From NCBI GenBank assembly GCA_028564705.1, contig JAPXFQ010001488.1, positions 1 through 64,000 on the forward strand: a stretch of DNA of 64,000 nt, in the 5' to 3' direction. The DNA is from Apricaphanius iberus. Its lineage: Eukaryota; Chordata; Actinopteri; Cyprinodontiformes; Aphaniidae. Of the stretch, positions 1 to 11,242 are shown one piece after another. A model generated the notes under the pieces. That model made no database searches. It was not told the origin of the DNA and was given only the letters and a program-made list of their open reading frames with translations. The position numbers were made by a program, and so were the translations under genes. The first letter of the stretch is position 1, and every line of letters begins with the position of its first letter.

Positions 1-11
1 GGTTATTCTGT

Positions 12-584
12 TTGTTCACTTTCATTGCTCACACAATGTCAAAGGATGCTGTGAGTCTTGGAAATGCCAGGGCTGATGCTGCCGCCAAAGCTGCCGCAGT
101 TCAACCGGTGATGACTACCTGTGCTGCGACTGAGCAGATAGATGAATTACCTGACATGTCTGATTTAACTGCTATGCAAAGATTTGCCACCTCTTCTGAG
201 ATAACAGCATGGGAAAAAGCCAGTTGTAAAACAGGAGAGGGGGTGTGGTTTTCTGTCGAACGTGAAAATGGCACTTTAGAAGCTAAGCTTTCTAAGTGTT
301 GTGAGGAAACAGGACTGTCTTGGGTCAGAGCTTTGCCTCTGGCTTTGTTTTACATGAGAATGAGAAAAATGGCTGAAAATAACCTGAGTCCTTTTGAGAT
401 TTCTTTTGGCAGACCTCCTGATGTGTGGTTAAGCCCACCTGCAAGACCACACCTCTCTACAGACCTATATGATGATGTAATGATTTCTCACTGCAAAAAT
501 CTCTCTGAGACTCTTAACCAGGTGCACCAACAAATGGCAGCGGGACCACTCCATCCGATCAGACCTGGGGACTGGGTAACCTAG
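12..584 (+). pseudogene. Retroviral pol fragment: RNase H end fused to integrase core end
   Basis: This 190-codon open frame begins in the end of RNase H, with the GNARADAAAKAA stretch typical of the last helix and catalytic Asp of retroviral RNase H. It passes through a linker and reaches the C-terminal part of the integrase catalytic core, including VERENGTL, whose Glu fits the last residue of the DDE triad. A tail with SPFEISFGRPP follows. The integrase zinc-binding domain and the first two catalytic Asp residues are missing: the frame goes from GVWF straight to the third catalytic residue, so a precise in-frame deletion has occurred. It cannot encode an active integrase. Residues are visible; the domain assignment rests on knowledge of the family. 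Confidence 0.75.
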
Positions 585-800
585 GATCTTTTGATCGGGG
601 ATCTTAGTCGAAAACACTGCAGAACTAAAAGAGGGCAAGGGCCTTTTCAAGTTCTTCTGGTGACCTTCATCGCTGTCAAAGTCACTGAGAGAGCCACTTG
701 GTGCATGCCAGTCGTGTGAAAGAGTGACTGGATCGATTTTGGACAAACCTACCACTGCTGAAGCAGAAAAACAGAGAAGTAGACTGACAAAAAACTTGAT
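585..800 (+). pseudogene. Integrase C-terminal domain remnant
   Basis: After the TAG stop that ends the preceding frame, translation recovers the DNA-binding end of integrase in another frame: GQGPFQVLLVTFIAVKV at about 634-684, which resembles the small SH3-like domain seen in class I retroviral integrases (GPyqVlL...AVKv). Further stops follow. It continues the pol fragment upstream and confirms that the ERV is degraded. Confidence 0.55.
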
Positions 801-810
801 TTGAAAAACT

Positions 811-1017
811 GTGATTCAACTTTTTTTCTCTCTCACTAATCATCGAATCATGGGACGTGAAGACATGGAGAAGGAGACACATTTGTCAACGCTGGGGCCC
901 CGTGTGGGGATCCAGAGCAATAACGACTGTGATATCGTGATTTTGATATTTTTTGTGTTCTGTTTTTTGATAGGGGGCGTCGTTTGGACTCTGCAGCAGG
1001 GACGAGAGGTCGCCTGA
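811..1017 (+). pseudogene. Short ORF with a hydrophobic segment at the env position of ERV-1
   Basis: A 68-codon ORF lies between the integrase end and the polypurine tract. Its second half has a strongly hydrophobic stretch (residues about 42-60, rich in Ile, Phe, Val and Leu) that could be a signal anchor or membrane segment. By position it may be the start of env with most of the gene deleted. A later acidic stretch (about 1068-1148) could be the remains of a cytoplasmic tail. No env hallmark such as a CX6CC motif is present, so this is an inference from position and hydropathy only. Confidence 0.3.
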
Positions 1018-1384
1018 GCTGAACTGATGCAGAGGTCACCTACGGGCCTGATGTAGACTCGATTCGACGAGATGGAAATGGGAAAGAAGAACTGTTTGAA
1101 GATGAAATAGGTATGGACTTTCTGAATGACCTCGAGTTATATAATTAATTAGTTTACAGGTGTATGACGACTTCCTTTAAATCACTTTGTGAATTAGGTT
1201 GTCTGATGTTTTTTCTCTGTGATTGATGTATTGCATTTTTCTAAGGAGGTTTAGCGGTCTCATCATCATTTATTCAAATCAATTTCATTTACAGTAATTT
1301 ATTTTAGTTTTAGTCCTTTATTCAGTTAAGTTTTGATATTTGTTTTGTTCTTTAGTTTTTCATACTTAGTTGTTAGTTAAGAAT

Positions 1385-1396
1385 GAAAAAGGGGGG
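1385..1396 (+). promoter_or_regulatory. Polypurine tract of ERV-1
   Basis: A run of five A and six G is followed immediately by TGACAG. This is the usual layout of a plus-strand primer tract abutting the TG of a 3' LTR, and agrees with the orientation of the pol fragment. Confidence 0.6.
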
Positions 1397-1936
1397 TGAC
1401 AGATTTTTAGATTTTTAGTTTTTTGTGTTAATTTTTAACATGTTTAATCATTAGAATCATTATTGAATATAATATTTTTTCCCAGTTTGTTTTATATTAT
1501 GGTTGATTACTACTGATTTTTTCTTTTGTATAACCTCTTAAAGGGTTACTGTGGTGCTGAGCGAAGAGTGACTGATCTTGATTTTGAGGTCCATGCTATG
1601 GATGCCTGACTCATTTAAGGGAAGAGTAAATGTTTCAATTTATATTTAGAATTGTTTTGATTTTCGTTGTGTACTGGATTGATACTGCCTAACATTGTGC
1701 CCCTTTTCTTTGTTTTGCAGTTTATGCATCCTGACTACCATACTTCAGGACTGTCATCACATAACACCAATGAACACTGTATTGAAGTAATTTACTCATC
1801 TAACCCCGCCCCCTGCCAACAAGAAGTGCAATGTTTCAGTAAAGAAGGTGGATATTTGGCTTCCTTTACCCCCTTAAATCTCCCTGTTGACAGTGACTGG
1901 AGAGGCTGTTTTAATGTTTTTGTCCAGATTTAAAAT
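1397..1936 (+). repeat. Putative 3' LTR of ERV-1 (right end uncertain)
   Basis: This AT-rich stretch starts with TGACAG right after the polypurine tract and has no convincing gene. There is no second copy in the window to define its right end. I stop it near the loss of this composition, just before the 26-bp tandem repeat. The 88-codon frame inside (1667-1933) shows no recognisable domain and I do not call it a gene. Confidence 0.35.
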
Positions 1937-1944
1937 ATTGGAAA

Positions 1945-1996
1945 GAGGGTGTGGCTGTAGCGGCATGGCGGAGGGTGTGGCTGTAGCAGCATGGCG
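1945..1996. repeat. 26-bp tandem repeat, two copies
   Basis: Two adjacent 26-base units (1945-1970 and 1971-1996), GAGGGTGTGGCTGTAGC followed by RGCATGGCG, differ at one base. The sequence from here to about 2458 has no gene that I recognise. Confidence 0.85.
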
Positions 1997-2458
1997 AATC
2001 CTCATATCACGCCATGGATACGTTTGGTTCTAATATCCACACACATCATCTGATCTGCTCCAAATTCAACAATATGCATTCTACTCCTGTCCTAAACACA
2101 TATTTATGGAAATATTTGGTGGTATTGGCCTATTACCTGCACAGCGCCACCTAGAATCATAACAAAACCCCTGTTAAGCACTGTTTTCAGGTTGGATTAT
2201 TCAATTCAGAAAATATTTAGTTTCTTAAGACTCCTGAAAACATTTTTGTGATAACGGATCCTATTCCCTCATGAAGTCAGCCATTTAGGTTTAAAGCTGC
2301 TATTAAAAACTTTTTAAACACTTTCTCAAACAGATTTTGTAATGAGGCTCGCTGCAAGTGCTGACATGGGGTTCAGGCAGTGATGCTTGAGTGTGGCGGT
2401 TGGGACACAGGCCAGAGCGGCGGTAAGCTGCGAGCACCTAGACGCTGCTTGCAGCTTT

Positions 2459-4675
2459 AATTATTTTTATATTTTTATTTTTTTACGTTTCCTGTCTAGT
2501 AGTTTGCTTCTCTGAATTGGTATCTGAGTACCAAGTACAAGCCCAACAGATTTACTTTCCCAAGCAGAGTATTACAGCTTCACTGTAATAATCCACTTGA
2601 TGTATATGTATGAAAAATCTTTATTAGTGATTACTGTGGGTTCAATTTCCTGAAGTCATGGTCACGAAACCGAGACAAGAAGGCAGAAAGGAAGAAGGTG
2701 AAGAAAAGAAACAGGACCAGCAGAGGCACAAACTGATGACACAAGACACAGGTAAACAAAGAATACAAGAAAACATCCCAGTCCTCCACCTCTGCCGGAC
2801 GGCAGAGAAGCGGTAAAACAAAACAAACAAAAACAACAAACTGAATGCTCGAATACAACAAACTCAATACTAATGTTTCTGGTAAGCTCCTGGTAACAAG
2901 TAACAAATGACGATAACCTCAGCTCAAGATATGTCCGTCCACACCAATGTCCCCACACCAATGTGTGTGTGCGAGCATGCAGGTCTGAATAAGGTTTCCC
3001 CATGCAAGTGATTGATAGCTGGTGTAAGGAACTATCAATCCGTCCTACAGGAATCGACACAGACATGAAGGAGGCAGGAGACGTATGCGTCCAGGGTCCC
3101 ACATAGCGCAGGAGCCGCAGGCGGACCAGCGCAGGGCCGATCACCCACCAAGAGAGGAACAGATGGAAGCCCCAGGGGACCAACCAACAGCCGCAATGCT
3201 GGGGCCCGAGAGATCGCAGGGACGAGCCCACGGGCTCTGCCGGAAACCGGCTACGTCAGGGCGGGCCCGGAACAGGACCCGGAGGCCACGGGGATCAGGG
3301 GCACCCCGCTCCCCCAGCAGGGCCCCGCCGACGGGGGTCCCCCGTGCACTTAAAACAGAGGGGTGGGATATGGGAATGCCGGCCAGGTACCCCCATCTCC
3401 CTCCCCGGGCCCTCAGTGTCTAGATGCATTTAAACAGTGGGTACTGGCACCACAGGCGAGCCCAGGGCCGAGGCACACCCACCGCCAGGCCCCTACATGT
3501 GCGTGTGTCATGTAAATGTTGCAAGTGTAAGTGTCTAAGTTACTCAATAAAACTGGGACCCAGGCCGCGACTGGGTAGCGAAGACGGAAACTCCATCCCG
3601 CACCCCAGTGACGTGCCCACATCTCAAGGCCTTGTGAATGGTAGAATGAAGGAGCAGGTGGACAGAGGCATTGGGGGATCGGGAGGAAATAACTGGGGTG
3701 ACACAAAGCCATCCCCAGGGAGCCAGCTCCCCTGCTGACCCCAATAGGCACCCCCGTTCATCCCGATCCACCAGGGATGAGGGCCCAGCATGTCATGTCG
3801 GGGCCCACGGCAGCGGCACCTCCGAGGCCTCTGGCGGCCAACCTCCCAGGCCGACACCCACCAGCCCACACCCCACCACCCGGTCAGTCCACCGCGGAGG
3901 CCGACCAAGACTGGTCAAAGGGCCCCACTCCAGCACCCCGCACAGTGCTTTGACCAAGACCCAGTAGCCATGTCCAGTGCCAATATGACCGATCGGGCCC
4001 AGAGATGCCCGCCACCCGCCGCAGCCACCTGCTGACACCCCAATGCACAGGCGCGGCAAGGGGCCATCGGGGAGCCAGCGACAATAACCAGCCCAGGGAG
4101 ATGGAAAAGGCAGCAGCGCCCGCCGACCACCGGCTGACCACAGCCATCCCCCAGCCGGCAGTGGCCCCCCCACCGGCCAAGCCCTGGCCAGGACCACAGG
4201 CCGTGGGGCACAGCGCCCCAGACCCCCGAGCCCCAGGCCCAGCCCAGACCACCCCCCCAGACCCCTTGCAGTCACCACCAACCCTTAAGCTCCACATCAG
4301 CAACTGTGTCCCACAGAACAAAATCAAGGGCCCCGCCCGACTAGGTGATGGAGCTGATCAAGGGAGACCGGAAAGATTGATCAGATGTGGAGGCAGAAGC
4401 CGTTTCTATACCAATGTATTCCAGAAGCAGATCTGTATATTGATTAATATTCAGAGTATTTTTATTTTTCCAGTTCAAGAGGATATTTTTCTTAGCGATG
4501 CATAAGGCAATGTGAACTAATTGCATAGACTTTGTATCCATGGTAACTTCATCTAAATTTCCCAGCAAGCAAACTGTGGGAGAAGGTGTGATATTACATT
4601 TCAGACACTTTGATAGGTCTTCACATATCTGGTACCAATATTTCTTGACAGGTGGGCAGAACCAAAGAGCATGAA
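2459..4675 (-). mobile_element. 5'-truncated L1-type LINE, copy A (minus strand)
   Basis: On the minus strand this holds the last ~110 codons of an L1 ORF2 followed by a long, very GC-rich 3' UTR and an A-rich tail (T-rich on + at 2459-2486). Its coding part and the last ~800 bases match the plus-strand L1 copy B (8325-8653 and about 17050-17948). The middle of the UTR does not match. The match to copy B stops near 4675, which marks the 5' truncation. Short overlapping ORFs at 2662-4505 on both strands are shadows of the GC-rich UTR. Confidence 0.85.
4341..4675 (-). pseudogene. L1 ORF2 C-terminal end (copy A)
   Basis: The frame ends with the same C-terminus as copy B (MDTKSMQL, NILLNWKNKNTLNINQY, SPLISSIT). 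The open part is 4341-4568, and matching nucleotide sequence continues to 4675 with a disrupted frame. This is the region after the reverse transcriptase and Cys-rich motif of fish L1 ORF2, so the copy lacks endonuclease and polymerase and is dead on arrival. Confidence 0.8.
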
Positions 4676-5988
4676 TTGTTGAAATATGATTTCTGTGTTT
4701 TGTGATGAGAAGTGGCTGAAGTGACGCAAGATCAGACTCCTGACCATGCGTCGATATATGTCCAAGTGTCTTTTTGAATCTCTGCCAGTCAGTCCTGTAT
4801 CCAGTTATGGTAGTTGGTCCTACTTATGTGCCTCGCCATTTCTCTGCTGGGCAAGATTCTGTATCTGTGTGCATGCTTCAATAAAACTATAACAACTACT
4901 ACAATTGTCCCAGTAGTTCATAACACTTGATCTAAATGCTGGCCCTGTGGTGGTCTACACCCCCAATAAGTTGGTGTCTTTATGAGCTTTTTGCCATCAA
5001 AATGCTGAAAAGGGACCAGACATGTACATTTGGTATCCAGAGAGATGCATTCACCCTCACTTCTCCTTCATTTCCATCTGAAAATGAGGGCAAATTTTTT
5101 TTCTCTGTAGTCTAATATTGTTACCCTCCTAATCTTCTCACTTTTGGAACATTGATGGATGGGGGCAGGCTGTTATTTCTCTGGTCAGGTCAAAGGTTTA
5201 ACCAGAGACTCAGCTTTCTGCTCTGCAACTGTAATGGGAGCTGAAATGTTAGTCCGAAACTCCTGCAGACGCCCCCGATGGCACAGGACAGATGATAAAT
5301 TATCTGCTATGAAGAATTACAGATGGAGCATTTTGAAGCGATGCACACAAACTTTTCCCTCCTACGCATGCTCATCTATGCACCTCCACATGCAAATGAT
5401 TGATAATGGACATCGATGACATTAAGTTTATTGCTTCTTTTACCTAGCTCTCACAAGTACACTTTGTTATATGCAAATGATTGATTGGGGTCGCCGGTTG
5501 ATGCTGGCATCATCACTGCTTTTATTTATTCTGGCGTTCATAGTGGCTCTTGGCCTCTCTCCATCGAATATCAAATAGTTTCATAAATGTATTTTGACTA
5601 CGGGTGTGAAAATGCAATCAGGCCAAAACTGTGAATCACTTTAACAAATAACATCCTTTATATACATATGGTAATAAAACTCATTGTAAAAATTACCAGG
5701 TTTCGGTTGCACTTCTTGAAGCTGTAATGGGGTATTTTAACTTCTGATTGTTTTTTAAAAATGTGCAATTTCCATAAACATCTCTTTAATAAAGTACAAC
5801 TTCTTCATTTTAAGATCACATTCGGCTGTTAAATATATCTTAGGGAAATAGCAGAAACCGTTTTATTTTAATCTTTCTATGTTGGATTAGGTGACTGAGA
5901 CTCATCCGAGTGAAAGGCTTAATATCTAAATAAGCTCCATCTGAACCAAGATGGGTTTCACCATAAGATTACATTTGTGTTCTTAACA
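4676..5988. other. No gene recognised
   Basis: AT-rich sequence without a recognisable coding region or known element. An 86-codon frame at 5159-5419 shows no domain, and nothing around it supports a gene. Confidence 0.5.
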
Positions 5989-6240
5989 ATTCAATTCAAC
6001 TCACTTTTATTTATATAGCGCCAATTCACAATAAATGTCATCTCAAGGCACTTTACAACAAAAGTTGTTTCAATACAATTACACAAACATTCCAATCAGT
6101 GAAAAGTTTTCTATGTAAGGAATCTCAGCAGATTGCGATGAGTCATCGACGTGAGGTTGTGCCCGGATCATGCAGACTCCAACCACAGCAGTTCCTCAGC
6201 AATCCCTCATAATGAGCAAGCATGTAGCGACAGTGGAGTT
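5989..6240 (-). mobile_element. L2 LINE 3' tail (minus strand)
   Basis: The reverse complement matches the 3' UTR end of the L2 at 8.84-10.86 kb: a Cys-poor stretch around GCATGCTTGCTCATTATGAGG, the AAAGTGCCTTGAGATGACAT block, the TATATAAATAAA signal and the terminal TTGAATTGAA-type repeat. Only about 250 bases of the tail are present, the usual result of 5'-truncated LINE insertion. Confidence 0.8.
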
Positions 6241-7389
6241 GAAAGGAACTTACCAAAGATGACAATATTAAAATTAGAAATTAATGTACTTTAATTGTTT
6301 TTTGTATTAGAATTTTTTTTGTATTTGTATATTTCCTGGAAATGATTTAGAGCAGTCTTCTGAAGTGCCTTGGGATAACATGTATTCTATCAAACAATCT
6401 TGCTGAAAATTATACCTCACCATGGATTTTCTTTCCTTTTTTAGTAAGTTATTTTTTCTTAACAAATATATAAGAAGACCCAGGGGTCTTGATATGAAAC
6501 AAGCAGATTTGGAAAGCATGTATTAACCCCCTTTTGCCCCCAAAAACCGTAAACACTTTATTTTATCACTCAAGCAACTAAAACTTTAAATAACTCAGGT
6601 TACGCCAGTCGTGCAGTAGGCCTGGCAAAAACCAACAGGTTACGTACTAGTGTAGGTAAGAGGAATGTTCCTTTTGTTGTCTGTTTCTGTTTAATGTCTG
6701 CTGTCTATGTCACATACAGTGATGTTAAAATATGTTTGCTGCTTTCCAAATTTCTTTGTTACACTTCAGAAGATATAGGACCCATGTTCTGTCAAAATTT
6801 AATCGAGTTTAATGGATAACAGTGTGCGGGGGGGTCGATTAAAGTGGGCGGGGTCAAACAGAGTTCAAACGGATGTAGGGAGGGGTAGGGGTCAATCGAG
6901 GGGAGGGGGGTCAAACAGATGTGTGTACGATCCTCTACTTTACTACAATGAAAACGGATCGCTGTGATGGAAAGTTCATAGAACATTTAAATTATAGAAA
7001 AACACGAAACTCTCCAACCAGTAAAACTACTAATCATACTTTCTTTAACCTAGGAATTGGGTGGTTTACAAAAGGGGTTTTACCCCAGAAGTCCCAACAT
7101 TAAAAGAAGGTCAAATCTAAAACAATTAAAAAAGATTAATAAAAAAATAGGATATAAATATAAAGCGGTAAACGAGGAGAACAAACCCTACTGTTTTCAA
7201 AATATGGTTTCTACTTATAGTTAAAAAGAGAAGAGAGTGATTTTTACTTCAGGAAGAAAGGTTTCTCCTTCTATTTTAGAAAAAAAGAAAAAACATAGTT
7301 AACTCATGAAAAACTCAGCTTAAAAATGTAAACAGTAGTTGAAAGGTAGAATTCTGGTGCATTCTAAAATCGTTCCGATGAAAAAAAAG
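6241..7389. other. No gene recognised; short G-rich tract
   Basis: No coding region was recognised. A plus-strand G-rich tract at about 6827-6920 repeats blocks of the form GGGGTCAAACAGA and GGGGTCRATY, separated by runs of 3-7 G. It may be a degenerate minisatellite. The rest is AT-rich. Confidence 0.4.
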
Positions 7390-7399
7390 ACGTCCTGAT

Positions 7400-8653
7400 T
7401 GGTTTAGATCTCTGGACTCTTCTGTTTCTAAATTTCTTTGGAAAGATAAACCCCCACGTATCAGCTTAAAAACACTACAGAAGTCCAAAGATAAAGGAGG
7501 TCTAGACCTACCAAACTTTCGTCAATATTTTTCTTAGCCAACAGACTCCAATACACATCAAGATGGGTAAAACAGTTATATCGTTGAGTGCTGGGTAGAT
7601 GTAGAACAGACACTATGCAATAAGATAAAACTTTCAGATCTACCTTTTGTTATCTCAAATATAAAACAAAATGAATGTTTTAAAAGTATTAATATCAGCT
7701 CCTCTCTGACAGCTTGGTGGGAATTTCTTAAAATGACAAAGACCTCACTAGTCCCATGCAGGCGTACACCCATCTGGAATAACCCGGATATCTTACAAAA
7801 AAAATGCATGATCAACTTTCCAGGCTGGAGTTGTAAAGGAATTGAATACCTGGAGCATATATTTGATGGAACAGACTTTATCCAATTTAATACATTGGTT
7901 ACACAATTAGGAATTAACAAGAATAAATTCTTAGAATACCAACAAATTAAATCAATTATAAAAAATAAATTTAGGCTCAATACAGTTGATTTACAAATTC
8001 CAGGAAAAGTTTTAGACTTCCTTAATCTTAACCCTCCCAAACTGCTATCTAAAATATACAAAACATTAAATAGAATAGATGAATCAATAGCCCTTCCTAT
8101 TTCAAAATGGGAGATGGACTTGTCCATCTCAATAGACCAAAACCTCTGGTCTCAAATTTCATTAAGAACATTTAAATTTCTTAAAAATCCTAATCTACGA
8201 TTAATACAATATAAAATCCTTCATAGAGTGCATTATACAGGGCAACGGATGTTCAAGATGGGTTATACGCCGTCTGATACCTGTTTACAATGTACAAGCA
8301 ATCTACCAGACAATTATATTCATGCTCTTTGGTTCTGCCCACCTGTTAAGAAATATTGGTACCAGATATGTGAAGATCTATCAAAGTGTCTGAAATGTAA
8401 TATCACACCTGCTCCCACAGTTTGCTTGCTGGGAAATGTAGATGAAGTTACCATGGATACAAAGTCTATGCAATTATTTTACATCGCCTTATGCATCGCT
8501 AAGAAAAATATCCTCTTGAACTGGAAAAATAAAAATACTCTGAATATTAATCAATATAGAGATCTCCTTCTGGATTACATTGGTCTAGAAACGGCATCTG
8601 CCTCCACATCTGATCAATCTTTCTGGTCACCCTTGATCAGTTCCATCACCTAG
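7400..8653 (+). pseudogene. L1 ORF2 C-terminal part (copy B)
   Basis: The open frame 7733-8653 (306 codons) is the post-polymerase part of an L1 ORF2. It has a YTPSDTCLQC...HALWFC Cys/His motif near residues 178-200 and ends in SPLISSIT. Sequence at 7400-7730 continues upstream in other frames (KDKGGLDLPNF, a conserved segment after the palm), so at least one frameshift or stop breaks it. Endonuclease and catalytic palm are absent through truncation. Confidence 0.85.
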
Positions 8654-8838
8654 TGGGGTCGGGCCCTTGATTCCGTTCTGTGGGACACGGTTGCCGATGT
8701 GGAGCTTAAGGGTTGGTGGTGACTGCGGGGAGGTCCTTGGGGGTGGGTCCGCTTGCGGTTCGGCGGTAGGTGCCGTGACCCTCGCCTGGGGTGGGACTTT
8801 GGGGGCTTTGTGTGGTGACTCCTAGTGGCCGATTCTCT
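8654..8838 (+). repeat. GC-rich 3' UTR of L1 copy B, first segment
   Basis: This follows the ORF2 stop. Its first ~80 bases match copy A after its own stop, and then the two diverge. The remaining pieces of this UTR are at 10858-10973 and 16495-17948. Long open frames in the last piece (for example 16391-17233 +) come from high GC with few stops and show no protein motif. Confidence 0.75.
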
Positions 8839-10857
8839 TTACTATATATATGCTTCCTATTGGTAAAATAATTAGGCAGCATGGGATAAAATTCCATAGT
8901 TACGCAGATGATACACAGCTATATCTATCCATAAATCCTGATGAATCCAATCAGTTAGGTAGACTACAGGCATGTCTGGAAGACATAAAAACTTGGATGA
9001 CTCTAAACTTCTTGCTTCTAAATTCTGATAAAACAGAAGTTGTCGTCTTTGGACCAGAAGCTCTGAAAAAGAAACTACTTAGTCAGCCCCTTCACCTGGA
9101 CGGCATTAAATTAGCCTCCAGTAATAAAGCAAAAAACCTCGGTGTCATTTTTGACCAAGATATGTCGTTTAGAACTTACATTAAAGAAGTCTGTAGGATT
9201 TCCTTTTTTCACCTTAGGAATATTGCAAAAATTAGAACCATCCTGTCCAGGAATGATGCTGAAAAACTAGTCCATGCCTTTGTTACTTCAAGGCTGGATT
9301 ACTGTAACTGTCTATTATCAGGTAGTCCACAGAATACAATTAAAAGTCTTCAGTTAGTTCAAAATGCTGCTGCTAGGATTCTGATGAATATTAAAAGAAG
9401 AGATCACATTTCCCCTGTTTTAGCTTCTCTTCACTGGCTCCCAGTAAAATCTAGAATAGAATTCAAGATCCTCCTTCTGACATATAAAGCCCTTAATAAT
9501 CTAGCTCCATCATACATAAGAGACCTGATTGTTCCATATGTTCCTAACAGGAGACTTCGCTCTCAGACTGCAGGTTTACTGGTAGTTCCTAGGATTTCTA
9601 AAAGTAGAATGGGTGGCAGATCTTTCAGCTATCAGGCTCCCCTCCTATGGAACCGGCTCCCAGGGTTGGTTCGTGAAGCAGACAATTTGTCTATCTTTAA
9701 AACTAGGCTAAAAACTTTCCTCTTTGACAAAGCTTACAGTTAGAGATATGTTTATAGGTAGTTAGAGTCAGGTCAGACAGGTAGATAGGAAGAGACAGGT
9801 TAATGTTAGTAGTCAGGCAGAGTGTCAAAAGTTAGGAAGAGATAGGAAGAGGTAGAGTAGCTAGGTAGAGATAGATTAATGTAAGCCAGGTAAAGATCCG
9901 GAGCCGGTCGCGGCTTACCGCCGCGGAAGAAATGTGCCCCACAGGGGCCAGCCAGCGCCGGAGAGAGGTCCCTCAAGGGGATCCTCCCGCACAGTGCGGC
10001 CGCCCATTACCTGCCGGGTTGAATCCCCTGGGCAGACTGTGCGGACCCCACCCGTTTATCTCTTAAACGTTTCTCGCCCTCTTCAACTCTGTCCTCTCAG
10101 TTCTGTCTATTTTTCCTTAAGATAGTTGTCGACTATCGGTCTCGTGCCGGTATTTAGCCTTAGATGGAGTTTACCACCCACTTTGGGCTGCATTCTCAAA
10201 CAACCCGACTCCGAGAAGACCCCGGCATGACGGGGGCCGTTACCGGCCCTACACCGTCCACGGGTCAGGAGGACTCAGACAGAGTGTTGGTAGCCAGGTC
10301 TCCTAGTAGCTAGGAGACAGGTTAATGTTAGTAGCTATGCTGCTTTAGGCTAGGCTGTTGGAGGACATTATTAGGGTCTGTTCCTACTTTCTCTCCTACT
10401 TCTCCCCAACTGCATGATGTGCTGTCAATTCAAGCACTAACCTGTTTTCTATTATAGTAGGTGCTCCGGATTAGCCCTGCTTGACGACCCTGACTAAGAT
10501 GGCATTGCAGTGACGGAAAATTCTCCACGTCCTGCAACAAACTTGTGCATCAGTTCTGTTGCTCTTTCTGTGTCTCTGTTGTGTATTCTCCAAGCCACAG
10601 ACGGTCGCGGCAGATAACCGCTTGTGCTGAGCCTGGTTCTGCCGGAGGTTTCTTCCTGTTAAAAGGGAGTTTTTCCTTCCCACTGTCGCTGCATGCTTGC
10701 TCAGTATGAGGGATTGCTGAGAATTCCACGACGCAATCTTCTGTGGTTCTGTAATTTCTACACTAAACATTGTATTGTAATAACTCTTTTTGTAAAGTGC
10801 CTTGAGATGACATCTGTTGTGAAATGGCGCTATATAAATAAACTGAATTGAATTGAA
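8839..10857 (+). mobile_element. 5'-truncated L2-type LINE inserted in L1 copy B
   Basis: The insertion starts in the reverse transcriptase just before the YADD motif and ends with an L2-type 3' end: AAAGTGCCTTGAGATGAC, TATATAAATAAA and a CTGAATTGAATTGAA repeat at 10840-10857. The 3' UTR (9744-10857) has tandem-like TAGGTAGAGA/CAGGTTAATG stretches. The flanking GC-rich UTR of copy B resumes at 10858. Confidence 0.85.
8850..9743 (+). pseudogene. L2 reverse transcriptase C-terminal part, 5'-truncated
   Basis: A 297-codon frame without internal stops carries the polymerase catalytic motif in [12 protein letters not shown] (residues about 16-27), then the thumb region typical of L2/CR1 reverse transcriptases (TSRLDYCNCLLSG, VQNAAARIL, LHWLPVKSRIEFKILLL, SFSYQAPLLWNRLP). 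The N-terminal fingers and palm motifs A and B are missing because the insertion is truncated. The frame ends naturally at a TAG. The long clean frame suggests a fairly recent insertion. Confidence 0.9.
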
Positions 10858-10957
10858 AATAGTGGCTGCATGCGGCGCCTTAGAGGGGTCGTGCTGGCGG
10901 ACACAGGTTACCGGCCTGGTGCTGTGCTGCTCTGGGGGGGTCTGGGCTGGGCTGTTG

Positions 10958-10973
10958 CTCTTGCCCGCTGGTT
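10958..10973. repeat. Left target-site duplication of the full-length L1
   Basis: CTCTTGCCCGCTGGTT occurs here and again at 16479-16494, at the two ends of the minus-strand L1. The 16-bp length suits target-primed reverse transcription by L1. Confidence 0.9.
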
Positions 10974-11242
10974 TTTATAATATTTTATTTGTAAATTTTC
11001 AATATAATAGACAGGACAACAGACAGACTTTGACATTATAAAAAAAACACTTCACTGGCTCAAAAGAAGATAAACATAGACAAGTAGAGAGAAGGAAAAC
11101 AGAAAAAAAAAAAAGAAAAAAAAAGGGTCCTGCTCAGAAACAGTATACCTTCACATATAGAACGTACCAGGTATTATATAAAAATCAAAATCAAAAACAT
11201 GGGGTTATGTTGACAAAGATGTATGAGAGTTAAGTGTTACTT

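Larger units (their letters stand above)
1..1396 (+). mobile_element. ERV-1: internal 3' part of a decayed endogenous retrovirus
   Basis: Retroviral sequence enters from the left edge on the plus strand. It holds the end of RNase H, an internally deleted integrase, a short ORF with a hydrophobic stretch where env would be, and then an A-rich/G-rich polypurine tract (1385-1396) directly before a TG dinucleotide that could start the 3' LTR. The 5' LTR, gag and most of pol lie outside the window. Its integrase is clearly unlike that of the two proviruses further right, so this is a third lineage. Its class was not settled. Confidence 0.75.

Noticed and set aside
7576..8127. Minus-strand 183-codon ORF
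   Set aside because: Antisense to L1 ORF2 of copy B, which has clear family motifs on the plus strand.
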